A stretch of 32,224 nt of DNA, taken from assembly GCA_035700025.1 (NCBI GenBank), contig DASSOY010000011.1:1-32224 (forward strand). Direction: 5' to 3'. This DNA comes from Bacillales bacterium. Lineage in GTDB: Bacteria > Bacillota > Bacilli > Bacillales > DASSOY01. Below are positions 24,353 to 32,187 of the stretch, in pieces. A program made the translations under genes and the position numbers. The notes below the pieces were generated by a model. It did no database searches. It was not told the origin of the DNA and saw only the letters and a program-made list of their open reading frames with translations. Numbering within the stretch: position 1 is the first letter of the stretch; every line of letters begins with the position of its first letter.

Positions 24353-26629
24353 TCATAAAATCAAGTTCAAGATTTTCAAGGCTGCTTGCTTCGCATCGAG
24401 ATCTTCGCCGGTCGGCGAACCGATGCACGACGGGCAGCCTTCGTCACATTCGCATTGGCGAATAAGCGTCCGCACTTCTTCGAGAAGAGGCACGATCGAG
24501 CGGTAGACGGTTTCACTTAAGCCGACGCCGCCCGGATAACGGTCGTACAGAAAGACCGAAGGTTTTTCCGAATGCGTCGCCTTCACTTGCGGCACGACGT
24601 GCAAGTCCGACGAATCGCAAAGGACGAACAGCGGCGCCGTCGAACGAAGCACGTTGGCGATGCCGACAAGTCCGTGTTCGATATGCGCCTCGCTGAGCGA
24701 GCCGGCGACGGCATCGGGCAGTTCGAGCCAAGCCGCGCTCGTGTGCAGCTCTTCTTCCGGCAAGTGAATCGGCCCCCAGCCGATATTTTCGTGCGTTTCA
24801 AAGCGAATTTTTTTATACAAAGTCGGCATCGCATTCACCGTGACTTCGCCATAGGCAAATCCGGCTTTTTCCGACTGCTGTTCTTCATCGATTTCAAGCA
24901 CTTTCAATTGCACGGCCATTTGCGCGTCCGTGTAATAATTGACGCTCACTTGCTTCACGTACGCCTTCTTTTCTTCCCAGTCGAGCTTGTCCACATGATG
25001 CTGCACGCCTTCATGCAAATAAATCGCATCGTCATGCAAAAGCGTCATCGCGCTGAAGCGATCCATTTCCCCGATCACTTTTACATTGGCTGCTTCCGTT
25101 TGATCGATGATCACGACATTTTCTTGCGAAGCCGAACGCAAACTGATGTTGTTCGCCGGAAACGAATCATTCATCCAAAACCATTTCTTGTTTTGAAAAT
25201 GCAAAATTTGTTCTTCCGTCAAGAAATCAAGCACGTCGCGAATATCCGTACCGTCAAACGTTTCTCCTTCTTCAAAAGGCAGCTCATAAGCCGCACATTT
25301 AATATGATCGACAAGAATGATCAAATTGTCGGGGTTGATGCGAGCTTGTTCCGGACTTCTGTTGAAAAAATAATCCGGGTGCTGCACCATGTACTGATCA
25401 AGCGCGCTCGAGGATGCCACAAGCACGATCAACGCCTCGCCTTGCCGCCTCCCGGCGCGTCCCGCCTGCTGCCACGTACTCGCGACAGAACCTGGATAAC
25501 CAGCCATCACACACACTTGCAGCTGGCCGATATCGACCCCTAGCTCAAGCGCGTTCGTGCTGACAACGCCGAGCACCTCGCCGTTCCTGAGCCCGCGCTC
25601 AATTTCCCGCCTTTGTTTCGGCAAATACCCGCCGCGGTAACCGCGAATTTTCGGTGCCCCGAGCGATTTCTGGAAAATTTTTTGCAAATAACTCAGTAAA
25701 ATTTCTACCCTCACCCGGCTGCGGCCGAAGACGATCGTCTGAATGCCGTTTTCAAGAAACAGTTTCGCGATCTTTCGCGCTTCAAGCGTCGCACTCCTTC
25801 GCACATTCAACGGCTTGTTCACAACCGGAGGATTGTAAAACATGAAATGCTTCGCACCCGCTGGCGCGCCGTTTTTGTCAATCAATTTCATCGGATTGCC
25901 CGTCAACGCCTCAGCGATCTCCTTCGGATTCGCAATCGTCGCAGACGTACAAATAAATACCGGATCACTGCCGTAAAAACGGCAAATCCGTTTCAGCCGC
26001 CGCATCACATTGGCGACATGGCTGCCGAATACCCCTCGGTACGTGTGCACTTCATCAATAACGATGTACTTCAAATTCTCAAACAACGACACCCACTTCG
26101 TATGATGCGGGAGCACACCTGAATGAAGCATGTCCGGATTCGTCATCACGACATGCCCTGCTTGACGAATCTTCTGGCGGATGTTCGACGGCGTATCCCC
26201 GTCATATGTATAAGTGTTCACGTCCAAATGCGCTTCTTCAATCCATTCCGTCAATTCACTTTTCTGATCTTGCGCAAGCGCCTTCGTCGGAAACAAATAA
26301 AGCGCCCTACTGTTTGGGTTGTTCACGATTTCTTGCAACACAGGCAAGTTATAACATAGCGTTTTCCCCGACGCCGTCGGCGTCACGATAACGGTATTTT
26401 TCCTCTCTTCACTAGCCGTCACATAAGCATCACGCTGATGGGCATACAAACGTTCGATGCCTCGTTTCGCCAATGAATCTCTTAAAGGCTGTACAAGACT
26501 TTCCGGAAATTCGGCGTATTGTGCCTCTCTCGCCGGGATCGTTTCCCAATGCGCGATATGATTCATAAATTCCGGTTGGCTGCGGATGAGCGACATACAT
26601 GCTTCAAGCGATTTCTTCACGCGAATCAT
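24353..26629 (-). CDS. mrfA: DEAD/DEAH-box helicase MrfA (YprA)
   Basis: A 758-aa superfamily 2 helicase. Motifs are PTASGKT (Walker A), IDEVHTYRG (DEVH), TSATI (III), ELGVDIGQL, and QAGRAGRRQG (VI). The C-terminal MZB/DUF1998 region has the four-cysteine cluster in CECDEGCPSCIGSPTGE, probably a metal site. MrfA works with MrfB to remove mitomycin C lesions in B. subtilis. GGGGTGA precedes ATG 26629. The promoter has a near-consensus LexA box in its spacer. Confidence 0.94.
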   Translation of the reverse strand: MIRVKKSLEACMSLIRSQPEFMNHIAHWETIPAREAQYAEFPESLVQPLRDSLAKRGIERLYAHQRDAYVTASEERKNTVIVTPTASGKTLCYNLPVLQEIVNNPNSRALYLFPTKALAQDQKSELTEWIEEAHLDVNTYTYDGDTPSNIRQKIRQAGHVVMTNPDMLHSGVLPHHTKWVSLFENLKYIVIDEVHTYRGVFGSHVANVMRRLKRICRFYGSDPVFICTSATIANPKEIAEALTGNPMKLIDKNGAPAGAKHFMFYNPPVVNKPLNVRRSATLEARKIAKLFLENGIQTIVFGRSRVRVEILLSYLQKIFQKSLGAPKIRGYRGGYLPKQRREIERGLRNGEVLGVVSTNALELGVDIGQLQVCVMAGYPGSVASTWQQAGRAGRRQGEALIVLVASSSALDQYMVQHPDYFFNRSPEQARINPDNLIILVDHIKCAAYELPFEEGETFDGTDIRDVLDFLTEEQILHFQNKKWFWMNDSFPANNISLRSASQENVVIIDQTEAANVKVIGEMDRFSAMTLLHDDAIYLHEGVQHHVDKLDWEEKKAYVKQVSVNYYTDAQMAVQLKVLEIDEEQQSEKAGFAYGEVTVNAMPTLYKKIRFETHENIGWGPIHLPEEELHTSAAWLELPDAVAGSLSEAHIEHGLVGIANVLRSTAPLFVLCDSSDLHVVPQVKATHSEKPSVFLYDRYPGGVGLSETVYRSIVPLLEEVRTLIRQCECDEGCPSCIGSPTGEDLDAKQAALKILNLIL

Positions 26630-26666
26630 TTCTTCACCCCGGATCCAATTACACTGCTTGTCGTTT

Positions 26667-26696
26667 ATTGTAGCGAATATGCGTTCGTTACGTAAA
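26667..26696 (-). promoter_or_regulatory. mrfAB promoter
   Basis: On the minus strand, -35 TTTACG (26696-26691), an 18-nt spacer and -10 TACAAT (26672-26667). It lies between the terminator of the catabolic operon and the mrfA start. Confidence 0.6.
26674..26687. promoter_or_regulatory. Candidate LexA (DinR) box in the mrfAB promoter
   Basis: CGAATATGCGTTCG differs from the Bacillus SOS box core CGAAC-N4-GTTCG at one base (T for C in the left half). It occupies the spacer between -35 and -10, where bound LexA would block RNA polymerase. Binding has not been shown. Confidence 0.6.
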
Positions 26697-26710
26697 GAAT
26701 TTCGTTAAAG

Positions 26711-26739
26711 AAGCCTGTCGATTTTTTCTCGACAGGCTT
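26711..26739 (-). terminator. Terminator of the catabolic operon
   Basis: A perfect 11-bp stem AAGCCTGTCGA / TCGACAGGCTT with a 7-nt loop lies 12 nt after the tandem SnoaL-like gene. The minus-strand tail is CTTTAACG, so the U-tract is modest, but the stem is strong. Confidence 0.8.
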
Positions 26740-26751
26740 GTGATCTACCAT

Positions 26752-27933
26752 TTATACTTCTTGTTCCGATTTTTCTTCTTGGGGCTCACCTGTGTCCGCA
26801 CTTGAATAAATTTGCCGCAAAACATCCAATCCGTCGAATGTGAGCCATTCCTCGACGACTTTCTCGTCTCGGATGCGCAAATGACTTATGCCGAGGATTT
26901 CGACGGGCTCGCCGCTCGGTTGACCGAAACTGCCGAGGCCTTCATGGATGCCTTGGAGCCGCCACCGGATCGCTGCGTCCCATTCTTGTTCCGTCACACC
27001 TTGATTACAAGTCACACGTTCAACGATGAATTTTGCATTCGGGAAAGAGGCAAACAAGCTGATCAACATGCTCTGAATTTGTTGAAAACCGACCAAATCC
27101 TTGTTGCAGATGTAATGCAATGTCGCGGTATCTGCGTAAAAGTTCTTCACTTCGTTGAACAAGCGCCATTCCCAAATCTTATTGTACAGATCGAGAATGA
27201 AATCACCAATATCGAATCCGCTTAATTGTTTCTCATACAACGGAGGCACTAATTGCCCTTCCATCGGATCACCAACCCCAGAGCGCATTTGCAACGCAGG
27301 TTGTTTGTTTTTCGATGCGGCGGCAAGCTTTTTCGCCGTTTCGACCGGATCAAATCCGAGTTGCTTCACGATTGCCAAGTTGTCGCGTACGAGCCATTCC
27401 TCTACGATTCGGTTTGAATGCACGAAACAATCGACGATCGTCCGAAACATTGCTTTTTTGCCGGTTGCCGGCCCAAATTGACTGTCACCCAAGTTCGTCG
27501 CGTTTGAGAAATTTCTGTGCGAGGAATAAAAACCTTCGACGTCATTGCCAGACCAGACAACATTTTCACCGATCAACTTGCGGTCGGGAAACGCATGCAA
27601 CGTTTGCAAAGTTCCCGAAATTACCTCTTGAATGCCTTGGTTTTTCGTCGTGCCGATGTGCATGTGTACATCGTTGTGATACGTATTGTAAATTTGCCCA
27701 ATGCCTTTTTCTTCCCAAATGCGATGAGTGATTTTGATAATATAGTCGACGAAATCCAAATATTCTTCATCGAAGCCTTTCATACTTTGCCTTCGTTCGG
27801 TGAATTTCGAATACTCGTTATAGTCCTTGTACATCAATCGATTCACTTCGTTGCTGTTTCCGAAATAGATTTTTTGGCTTATCGGTTGTTTTTCCCGATG
27901 ATTGTTCGGCTCTTGAGATTTCGAATCGCTCAT
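26752..27933 (-). CDS. Tandem SnoaL-like (NTF2-fold) protein
   Basis: About 393 aa containing two NTF2/SnoaL-like units. The first (about 55-215) has the HRIWEEKGIGQIYNTYHNDV entry helix, EVISGTLQTLHAFPDRKLIG and RIVEEWLVRDNLA. The second (about 240-385) has LYNKIWEWRLFNEVKNFYAD, SMLISLFASFPNAKFIVERV and KVVEEWLTFDGLDVLRQI. The parallel EEWL-x-x-D motifs mark the duplication. Single-domain relatives act as polyketide cyclases, isomerases, dehydratases or hydrolases. I choose ATG 27933, whose ATGA overlaps the aldolase stop and which has GGAAGTGG upstream, over GTG 27942. Last gene of the cassette; reaction unknown. Confidence 0.8.
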   Translation of the reverse strand: MSDSKSQEPNNHREKQPISQKIYFGNSNEVNRLMYKDYNEYSKFTERRQSMKGFDEEYLDFVDYIIKITHRIWEEKGIGQIYNTYHNDVHMHIGTTKNQGIQEVISGTLQTLHAFPDRKLIGENVVWSGNDVEGFYSSHRNFSNATNLGDSQFGPATGKKAMFRTIVDCFVHSNRIVEEWLVRDNLAIVKQLGFDPVETAKKLAAASKNKQPALQMRSGVGDPMEGQLVPPLYEKQLSGFDIGDFILDLYNKIWEWRLFNEVKNFYADTATLHYICNKDLVGFQQIQSMLISLFASFPNAKFIVERVTCNQGVTEQEWDAAIRWRLQGIHEGLGSFGQPSGEPVEILGISHLRIRDEKVVEEWLTFDGLDVLRQIYSSADTGEPQEEKSEQEV

Positions 27934-28706
27934 GCATTCCACTTCCCATTCACTTCTTGATTTTTATCAACGACTGCCTCCAGCGCCGCAGAAATAACCG
28001 AATTGGCAACAACCCCGACATAGCGGGCGCCTTTTGCAAATTGTTTCAAAACACCGTCCGTACTCCCGGCTACCGTACCAACCGGTATTTCTTTTTCTTC
28101 CGCCTTTTCATAAATCGATTGAATCGCCAGCTGTACATCTTCATGTTCCACATCATCGGAATGACCCATGTTCACCGCTAAATCGACGGTTCCGATAAAA
28201 ACGACATCGATGCCGGAAACGGAAAGGATTTCATCGATATTCCGCACAGCTTCGACGGTTTCAATATGAACAACGACAAGGGTTTCATCATTCGCTTCGC
28301 GTAAATATAAACTCCCGCTTTTTTTGCCAAATTGTGCCGGACGTATCGAATAAGCGGTTCCCCGAATACCTTCGGGGGGATATTTCGCAGATTTTACGAC
28401 TCGTTTCGCATCGTCCTTATGATTGACCATCGGAACTTGAATGCCTTTTGCTCCCCGGTCTAACGCTTTTTGAATGCTCGCGGCGTCATAAGATACGCGA
28501 ACAATAGGAACGAGACCTGCAATTTCGGCGGCTCGGATCATGTGCTCCGTTTCCGATGAACTGAACGCCCCATGTTCATTATCGATAATCACGAACTCGA
28601 ATCCCGCGTACCCGATCATTTCGACGAGAGAGGGTGAAAAAAAATTGATGAATGCCCCGAGCACATCTTCACCGTTCTTCAACTTTTCTTTCATCAAGTT
28701 TCCCAT
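27930..28706 (-). CDS. HpcH/HpaI family aldolase
   Basis: 258 aa from ATG 28706, with AAGGAG about 12 nt upstream inside the end of the hydrolase gene. Family marks are IIDNEHGAF (H45 as base), VRVSYDAASIQKALDRGAKG, VVVHIETVEAV with metal ligand E139, and FIGTVDLAVNMG with D165. The usual Gln before I-E is His137 here. Members cleave or form 4-hydroxy-2-oxo acids, giving pyruvate (or a related keto acid) plus an aldehyde, with a divalent metal. It overlaps the upstream hydrolase by 13 nt and the downstream SnoaL-like gene by 4 nt, so the three are translationally coupled. Probably the carbon-carbon cleaving step of the cassette. Confidence 0.88.
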   Translation of the reverse strand: MGNLMKEKLKNGEDVLGAFINFFSPSLVEMIGYAGFEFVIIDNEHGAFSSSETEHMIRAAEIAGLVPIVRVSYDAASIQKALDRGAKGIQVPMVNHKDDAKRVVKSAKYPPEGIRGTAYSIRPAQFGKKSGSLYLREANDETLVVVHIETVEAVRNIDEILSVSGIDVVFIGTVDLAVNMGHSDDVEHEDVQLAIQSIYEKAEEKEIPVGTVAGSTDGVLKQFAKGARYVGVVANSVISAALEAVVDKNQEVNGKWNA

Positions 28707-29419
28707 GATGAGGGTTCGCTCCTTTGCAACCAATATCGAAAAACGGCTGTTACAGCTTGTGGTTGTTCCAAGCTGCTTAAATGTCCGCTTTCCTCTACGA
28801 TGACCAAATGTGCATCGGGTATGTTCTCTGCGAGCAACTCATGTAAATGCAACGGACATACGACGTCTTGCCGTCCGAGCATGACGAGCGTTGGACACGA
28901 AATTGTACCCAACACTTCTCGTGCGTCGGGCCGGCTCTTGAGCGCAGTCATTTGGCGAATCATCGCTTCTTTTCCAACCTCTTTCGCCATTTTTATGATC
29001 GTCGATACAAGCTTTTCATTATTGATCGATTCCTGCCGGATGAGTGTCGGCAGCAAATGTTTTTCGGTGATCTCCAGAAAGCGTCCTTCACGAGCCATTG
29101 CAATGAATCCATCCCACGTTTTCTTTTGTTCTTGTTTTGCAGGCAACGGGTTGGAATCGAGCAATGCGAGTGCGGTAACGCGTTCCGGTGCTTGCCTCAT
29201 GATTTCAAGCGATACAATTCCGCCCATTGACAACCCGGCAAGCGCGAAACGATCGGGTGCTTCTCGCAAAACCGTGCGCGCCATGTCTTCAATCGAATCG
29301 TCCCGAGTGAGATCGGGTACTTTTACATCGGCGATATCAGACAAATGTTGCATTTGATGTGCCCACAACCTTTGATTGCATAGCGTACCCGGCAAGAGCA
29401 ACAACGAAGCTTTCTCCAT
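28694..29419 (-). CDS. Alpha/beta hydrolase
   Basis: A 241-aa single-domain alpha/beta hydrolase. The oxyanion region is LLPGTLCNQRLW, the nucleophile elbow GLSMGG, the acid MLGRQDVVCP and the catalytic His EESGHLSSLEQP. It resembles lactonases and carboxylic ester hydrolases such as enol-lactonase-like proteins, but specificity cannot be read. No signal peptide. TAGGGGA lies just before the ATG. It lies 22 nt after the HisD-like gene and overlaps the aldolase. A lactone- or ester-opening step fits its place between a dehydrogenase and an aldolase, which is inference. Confidence 0.85.
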   Translation of the reverse strand: MEKASLLLLPGTLCNQRLWAHQMQHLSDIADVKVPDLTRDDSIEDMARTVLREAPDRFALAGLSMGGIVSLEIMRQAPERVTALALLDSNPLPAKQEQKKTWDGFIAMAREGRFLEITEKHLLPTLIRQESINNEKLVSTIIKMAKEVGKEAMIRQMTALKSRPDAREVLGTISCPTLVMLGRQDVVCPLHLHELLAENIPDAHLVIVEESGHLSSLEQPQAVTAVFRYWLQRSEPSSWET

Positions 29420-29441
29420 AAAATCCCCTATTCCCCGCCAA

Positions 29442-30716
29442 TTATTGATATTTTTTCATACGTTTTTCCGCGGTCACCGCATGAGCAATCATGTTTTCCG
29501 CAGACGCTTGTCTTGCTGCCACCGGAGCGATAAATTTGCTGCCTTCCCTAGTCAATTTTTGATAAGTCAACGTTTTAATGAATTTACCGACCCACAGCCC
29601 GCCCGTATATCGAGAAGCGCGCATCGTCGGCAAAATATGGTTCGTACCAATCGCCTTGTCCGAATACACAACCGTCGATTCTTCGCCGACGAACAACGAA
29701 CCGTAGTTTTTCAAACGGTTAAGAAACCAATCATTATTCAAAGTTTGCACTTCCAAATGTTCAATCGCATATTCATCCGATAAACTCGCCGCTTCTTCAT
29801 AATCGCGGACGACGACGACTTCACCGTTTTGTTCCCATGCTTCTCCGGCCACTTCTGCCGTCGGCAATGTTTTCAGTTGTTCTGGTATCAAGCCAATGAC
29901 TTTTTTCGCCAGCAATTCCGATGTGGAGATCAAGATCGCACGAGCATTCGGATCGTGTTCGGCTTGTCCGAGCAAATCGGCTGTGACGATGTCAGGATCT
30001 GCAGAATCATCCGCGATAATTAAAATCTCACTCGGACCCGCTGGCAAATCGATGCCGACATCTCCGAAAATTTGCCGTTTGGCTTCGGCAACAAATGCAT
30101 TCCCGGGACCGACGACCATGTCAGACGCGTTGATCGTTTCCGTGCCATACGCGGCACTTCCGATCGCTTGAACCCCGCCCAAAGAATAAATTTCGTCAGA
30201 ACCTGCATTTTTCAAAGCAAAAATGACTTCAGCTGGTATTCCATTACCATCTTTTCCCGGAGGCGTAAAAGATGATACACGTTCAACACCGGCGACTTTC
30301 GGCGGAATTGTACTCATTATCGCTGAGGCAATGAGAGGGTAACGGCCGCCAGGCACATAATTGCCAACTGCTTCCACCGGGACCAACCGTTGTCCGAGGT
30401 ATACACCAGGATAGGTTTCTACTTCAAACTCCGACATACTTTCCAATTGTTTTTGCGCAAACGTGCGAATTTGTTCCGCTACGAATTTCGTATCTTCAAT
30501 GAAGGTTTCTGGCAGTGTGCGTATCGCCCTTTCAATTTCATCTTCGCTCAACCGAAAAGATTCCGGGTTCCAATTATCGAATTGCTCTGAATATTTTCGG
30601 ACAGCCGCATCGCCGTTTTCACGGATGTCATCCAAGATCGCGGCCACTTTTTCCTGCAATTCTTTTTTCGATGCTTTTCTTTCAGGTCGTCGTTCCTTTA
30701 AGTATTCACTCACCAT
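29442..30716 (-). CDS. Histidinol dehydrogenase-family NAD-dependent alcohol dehydrogenase (catabolic paralogue)
   Basis: 424 aa. All residues of the HisD active site appear: the Zn ligands Q251 and H254 (LGQAEHDP), D353 (YSDKAIGTNH) and H412 (ENMIAHAV), and the catalytic pair E319-H320 (YAIEHLEVQT). The family oxidises an alcohol to a carboxylate in two NAD-dependent steps. Gene context is catabolic with no other his genes. The RYTGGLWVGKFIKTLTYQ segment reminds me of HisD paralogues such as sulfopropanediol 3-dehydrogenase (HpsN) rather than biosynthetic HisD; I cannot confirm this by alignment. AAGGAGTGG precedes the ATG. It follows the cupin gene by 15 nt. Confidence 0.85.
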   Translation of the reverse strand: MVSEYLKERRPERKASKKELQEKVAAILDDIRENGDAAVRKYSEQFDNWNPESFRLSEDEIERAIRTLPETFIEDTKFVAEQIRTFAQKQLESMSEFEVETYPGVYLGQRLVPVEAVGNYVPGGRYPLIASAIMSTIPPKVAGVERVSSFTPPGKDGNGIPAEVIFALKNAGSDEIYSLGGVQAIGSAAYGTETINASDMVVGPGNAFVAEAKRQIFGDVGIDLPAGPSEILIIADDSADPDIVTADLLGQAEHDPNARAILISTSELLAKKVIGLIPEQLKTLPTAEVAGEAWEQNGEVVVVRDYEEAASLSDEYAIEHLEVQTLNNDWFLNRLKNYGSLFVGEESTVVYSDKAIGTNHILPTMRASRYTGGLWVGKFIKTLTYQKLTREGSKFIAPVAARQASAENMIAHAVTAEKRMKKYQ

Positions 30717-30731
30717 TCACCACTCCTTATG

Positions 30732-31343
30732 TCATTCACCGACGCGTAATTTTTTTGCCATTTGTTTTTCCAATTCCTTGAAGTTTTCAGGCGGAATCAT
30801 TTTTCCTTTATCATCGGCATGAAACCCGTATTCAGCCGCTTTGCGTACGACTTTCGGATCCCAGTACGGATCTTTTCCGTCAAAAACTTGATGCTGTTCC
30901 AATACCGCGAATATCCATGCGTCTTCCTCGCTGATGTTTTCAAATCCTCTCCACAAGCCAGGCGGAAGCGAGATTAAATCCCATTGGCCGATGATCGTTT
31001 CGCCTTCGACTTCTTCCTCGCTGTTTCCCCAATAAAAGCGCCATTCCCCAGTCAAAGGTAAAAACGATTCGATATAATCATGCGTATGATAAGCAGGACC
31101 GTTTCCCGGCGGCGCCTTCACCATGCCAATTTGAAAGCCGTGAGGTTCAGTAATGATCGGATTGAAATCGGGATTTTCACTGGCCGTGTCCCCGATGACC
31201 GCGTAATTCACCCGTTGATGACCGGGAATGATACTATCGATAAACATGAGCGGAATGCCCCTATCTTTCATATCATTAAACCTCATGATCCATTTATCTT
31301 CCATTTCCTGATTCGTGATGTTCGTTTGTTTTTTTACATTCAT
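30732..31343 (-). CDS. Cupin-domain protein with altered second metal motif
   Basis: A 203-aa protein with one central cupin (about 65-150). Motif 1 is intact: G80-x5-H86-x-H88-x3-E92-x6-G99. In motif 2 (LPPGLWRGFENI) the expected metal-binding His is replaced by R132. Metal binding may thus use three ligands or another residue, or be lost. Flanking helices at both ends are not part of the cupin. Possible roles are isomerase, lyase or dioxygenase-like enzyme, or a ligand sensor. AGAGGAG lies 7 nt before the ATG. First gene of the five-gene cassette, 76 nt downstream of the SDR terminator region. Confidence 0.82.
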   Translation of the reverse strand: MNVKKQTNITNQEMEDKWIMRFNDMKDRGIPLMFIDSIIPGHQRVNYAVIGDTASENPDFNPIITEPHGFQIGMVKAPPGNGPAYHTHDYIESFLPLTGEWRFYWGNSEEEVEGETIIGQWDLISLPPGLWRGFENISEEDAWIFAVLEQHQVFDGKDPYWDPKVVRKAAEYGFHADDKGKMIPPENFKELEKQMAKKLRVGE

Positions 31344-31381
31344 AACGATTCTCCTCTTGTTTCAAAATGTCACCATTGAAT

Positions 31382-31393
31382 GAATACGTATTC
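31382..31393. promoter_or_regulatory. 12-bp palindrome upstream of the cupin gene
   Basis: GAATACGTATTC is perfectly symmetrical and lies 39-50 bp before the cupin ATG, between the SDR terminator and the ribosome binding site. It is a plausible operator for the catabolic cassette. A clear -35/-10 pair is not visible around it. Confidence 0.45.
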
Positions 31394-31404
31394 TGTTCTT
31401 TGAT

Positions 31405-31433
31405 AAAAAAAGTGAACCGCTACCAAACGGTCC
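31405..31433 (-). terminator. Terminator overlapping the SDR stop codon
   Basis: On the minus strand GGACCG, an 8-nt loop and CGGTTC are followed by AC and seven T residues. The stem starts in the last codons of the SDR gene. It suggests that the SDR and cupin genes are at least partly separate units. Confidence 0.7.
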
Positions 31434-32187
31434 AACCGCCGTCGACGCAAATCGTTTGCCCTGTCACCATATTCGATGCATTCGTCGCCAAATAAAGGAC
31501 GGCACCAAATAAATCTTCTGTTTTCGCCAGCCTTCCCAAAGGAATGCGGCTCAACACTTCGTCGCGAAACGTTTTATCTGCAAACATCGGTTTCGTGAGC
31601 GCTGTTTCAATAAACGTCGGCGCAATCGCATTGACTTGGATGTCATGAGGTGCCCACTCAATCGCAAGCGCTTTCGTCAACTGAGTGATCCCGCCTTTGC
31701 TTGAACTGTATGCGGCTCTCTTGTAATACCCGACGAATGCCATTTGCGAGGACATGTTGATGATTTTTCCACGCTGTTGTTCAATCATCGCCTTCCCTGC
31801 CGCTTGGCTGAAAAAAAACACGCTGCGCAAATTGATGTCCAACACTTTGTCCCAGTCTTCCGTCGTCACGTCTTCCGCTTTTTTCGGGATATTTAATCCC
31901 GCATTATTGATCAATACGTCGATCGTTCCAAAGTGATCACGGATGCGCCTCACGAGCTTTGGAAATTGATCCACATCTGTCAGGTCGGCTGAAACTGGTA
32001 ATACGTTTCCACCGCATGAACGAATGTCTTCAGCTGCCTGCTCAAGTTTTTCTTTGCTTCTCGCAATCATGACAACATTTGCGCCGGCTTCCGCCAAAAA
32101 CGTCGCGATGTCTTTGCCGATGCCTTTGCTGGCGCCGGTGATGATCACCGTGCGACCTTTTAGATCGAATATTCGATTGACGTCCAC
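31420..32187 (-). CDS. Short-chain dehydrogenase/reductase (gluconate 5-dehydrogenase/KduD-like)
   Basis: About 255 aa, the length of classical SDRs. Motifs are TGASKGIG (nucleotide site), NNAG, the catalytic Ser in INMSSQMAF, and Y-S-S-S-K with the active-site Tyr and Lys. The C-terminal end VTGQTICVDGGWTVW is typical of the FabG/KduD/gluconate 5-dehydrogenase group. It would oxidise or reduce a secondary alcohol on a small polar molecule. I choose GTG 32187, preceded by GGAAGGGATG at good spacing; an in-frame TTG at 32223 is near the window edge. It lies directly upstream of the catabolic cassette and may act in the same pathway. Confidence 0.85.
   Translation of the reverse strand: MDVNRIFDLKGRTVIITGASKGIGKDIATFLAEAGANVVMIARSKEKLEQAAEDIRSCGGNVLPVSADLTDVDQFPKLVRRIRDHFGTIDVLINNAGLNIPKKAEDVTTEDWDKVLDINLRSVFFFSQAAGKAMIEQQRGKIINMSSQMAFVGYYKRAAYSSSKGGITQLTKALAIEWAPHDIQVNAIAPTFIETALTKPMFADKTFRDEVLSRIPLGRLAKTEDLFGAVLYLATNASNMVTGQTICVDGGWTVW

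Noticed and set aside
24572-25543. 323-aa plus-strand ORF
   Set aside because: Antisense shadow of mrfA, which has all helicase motifs on the minus strand.
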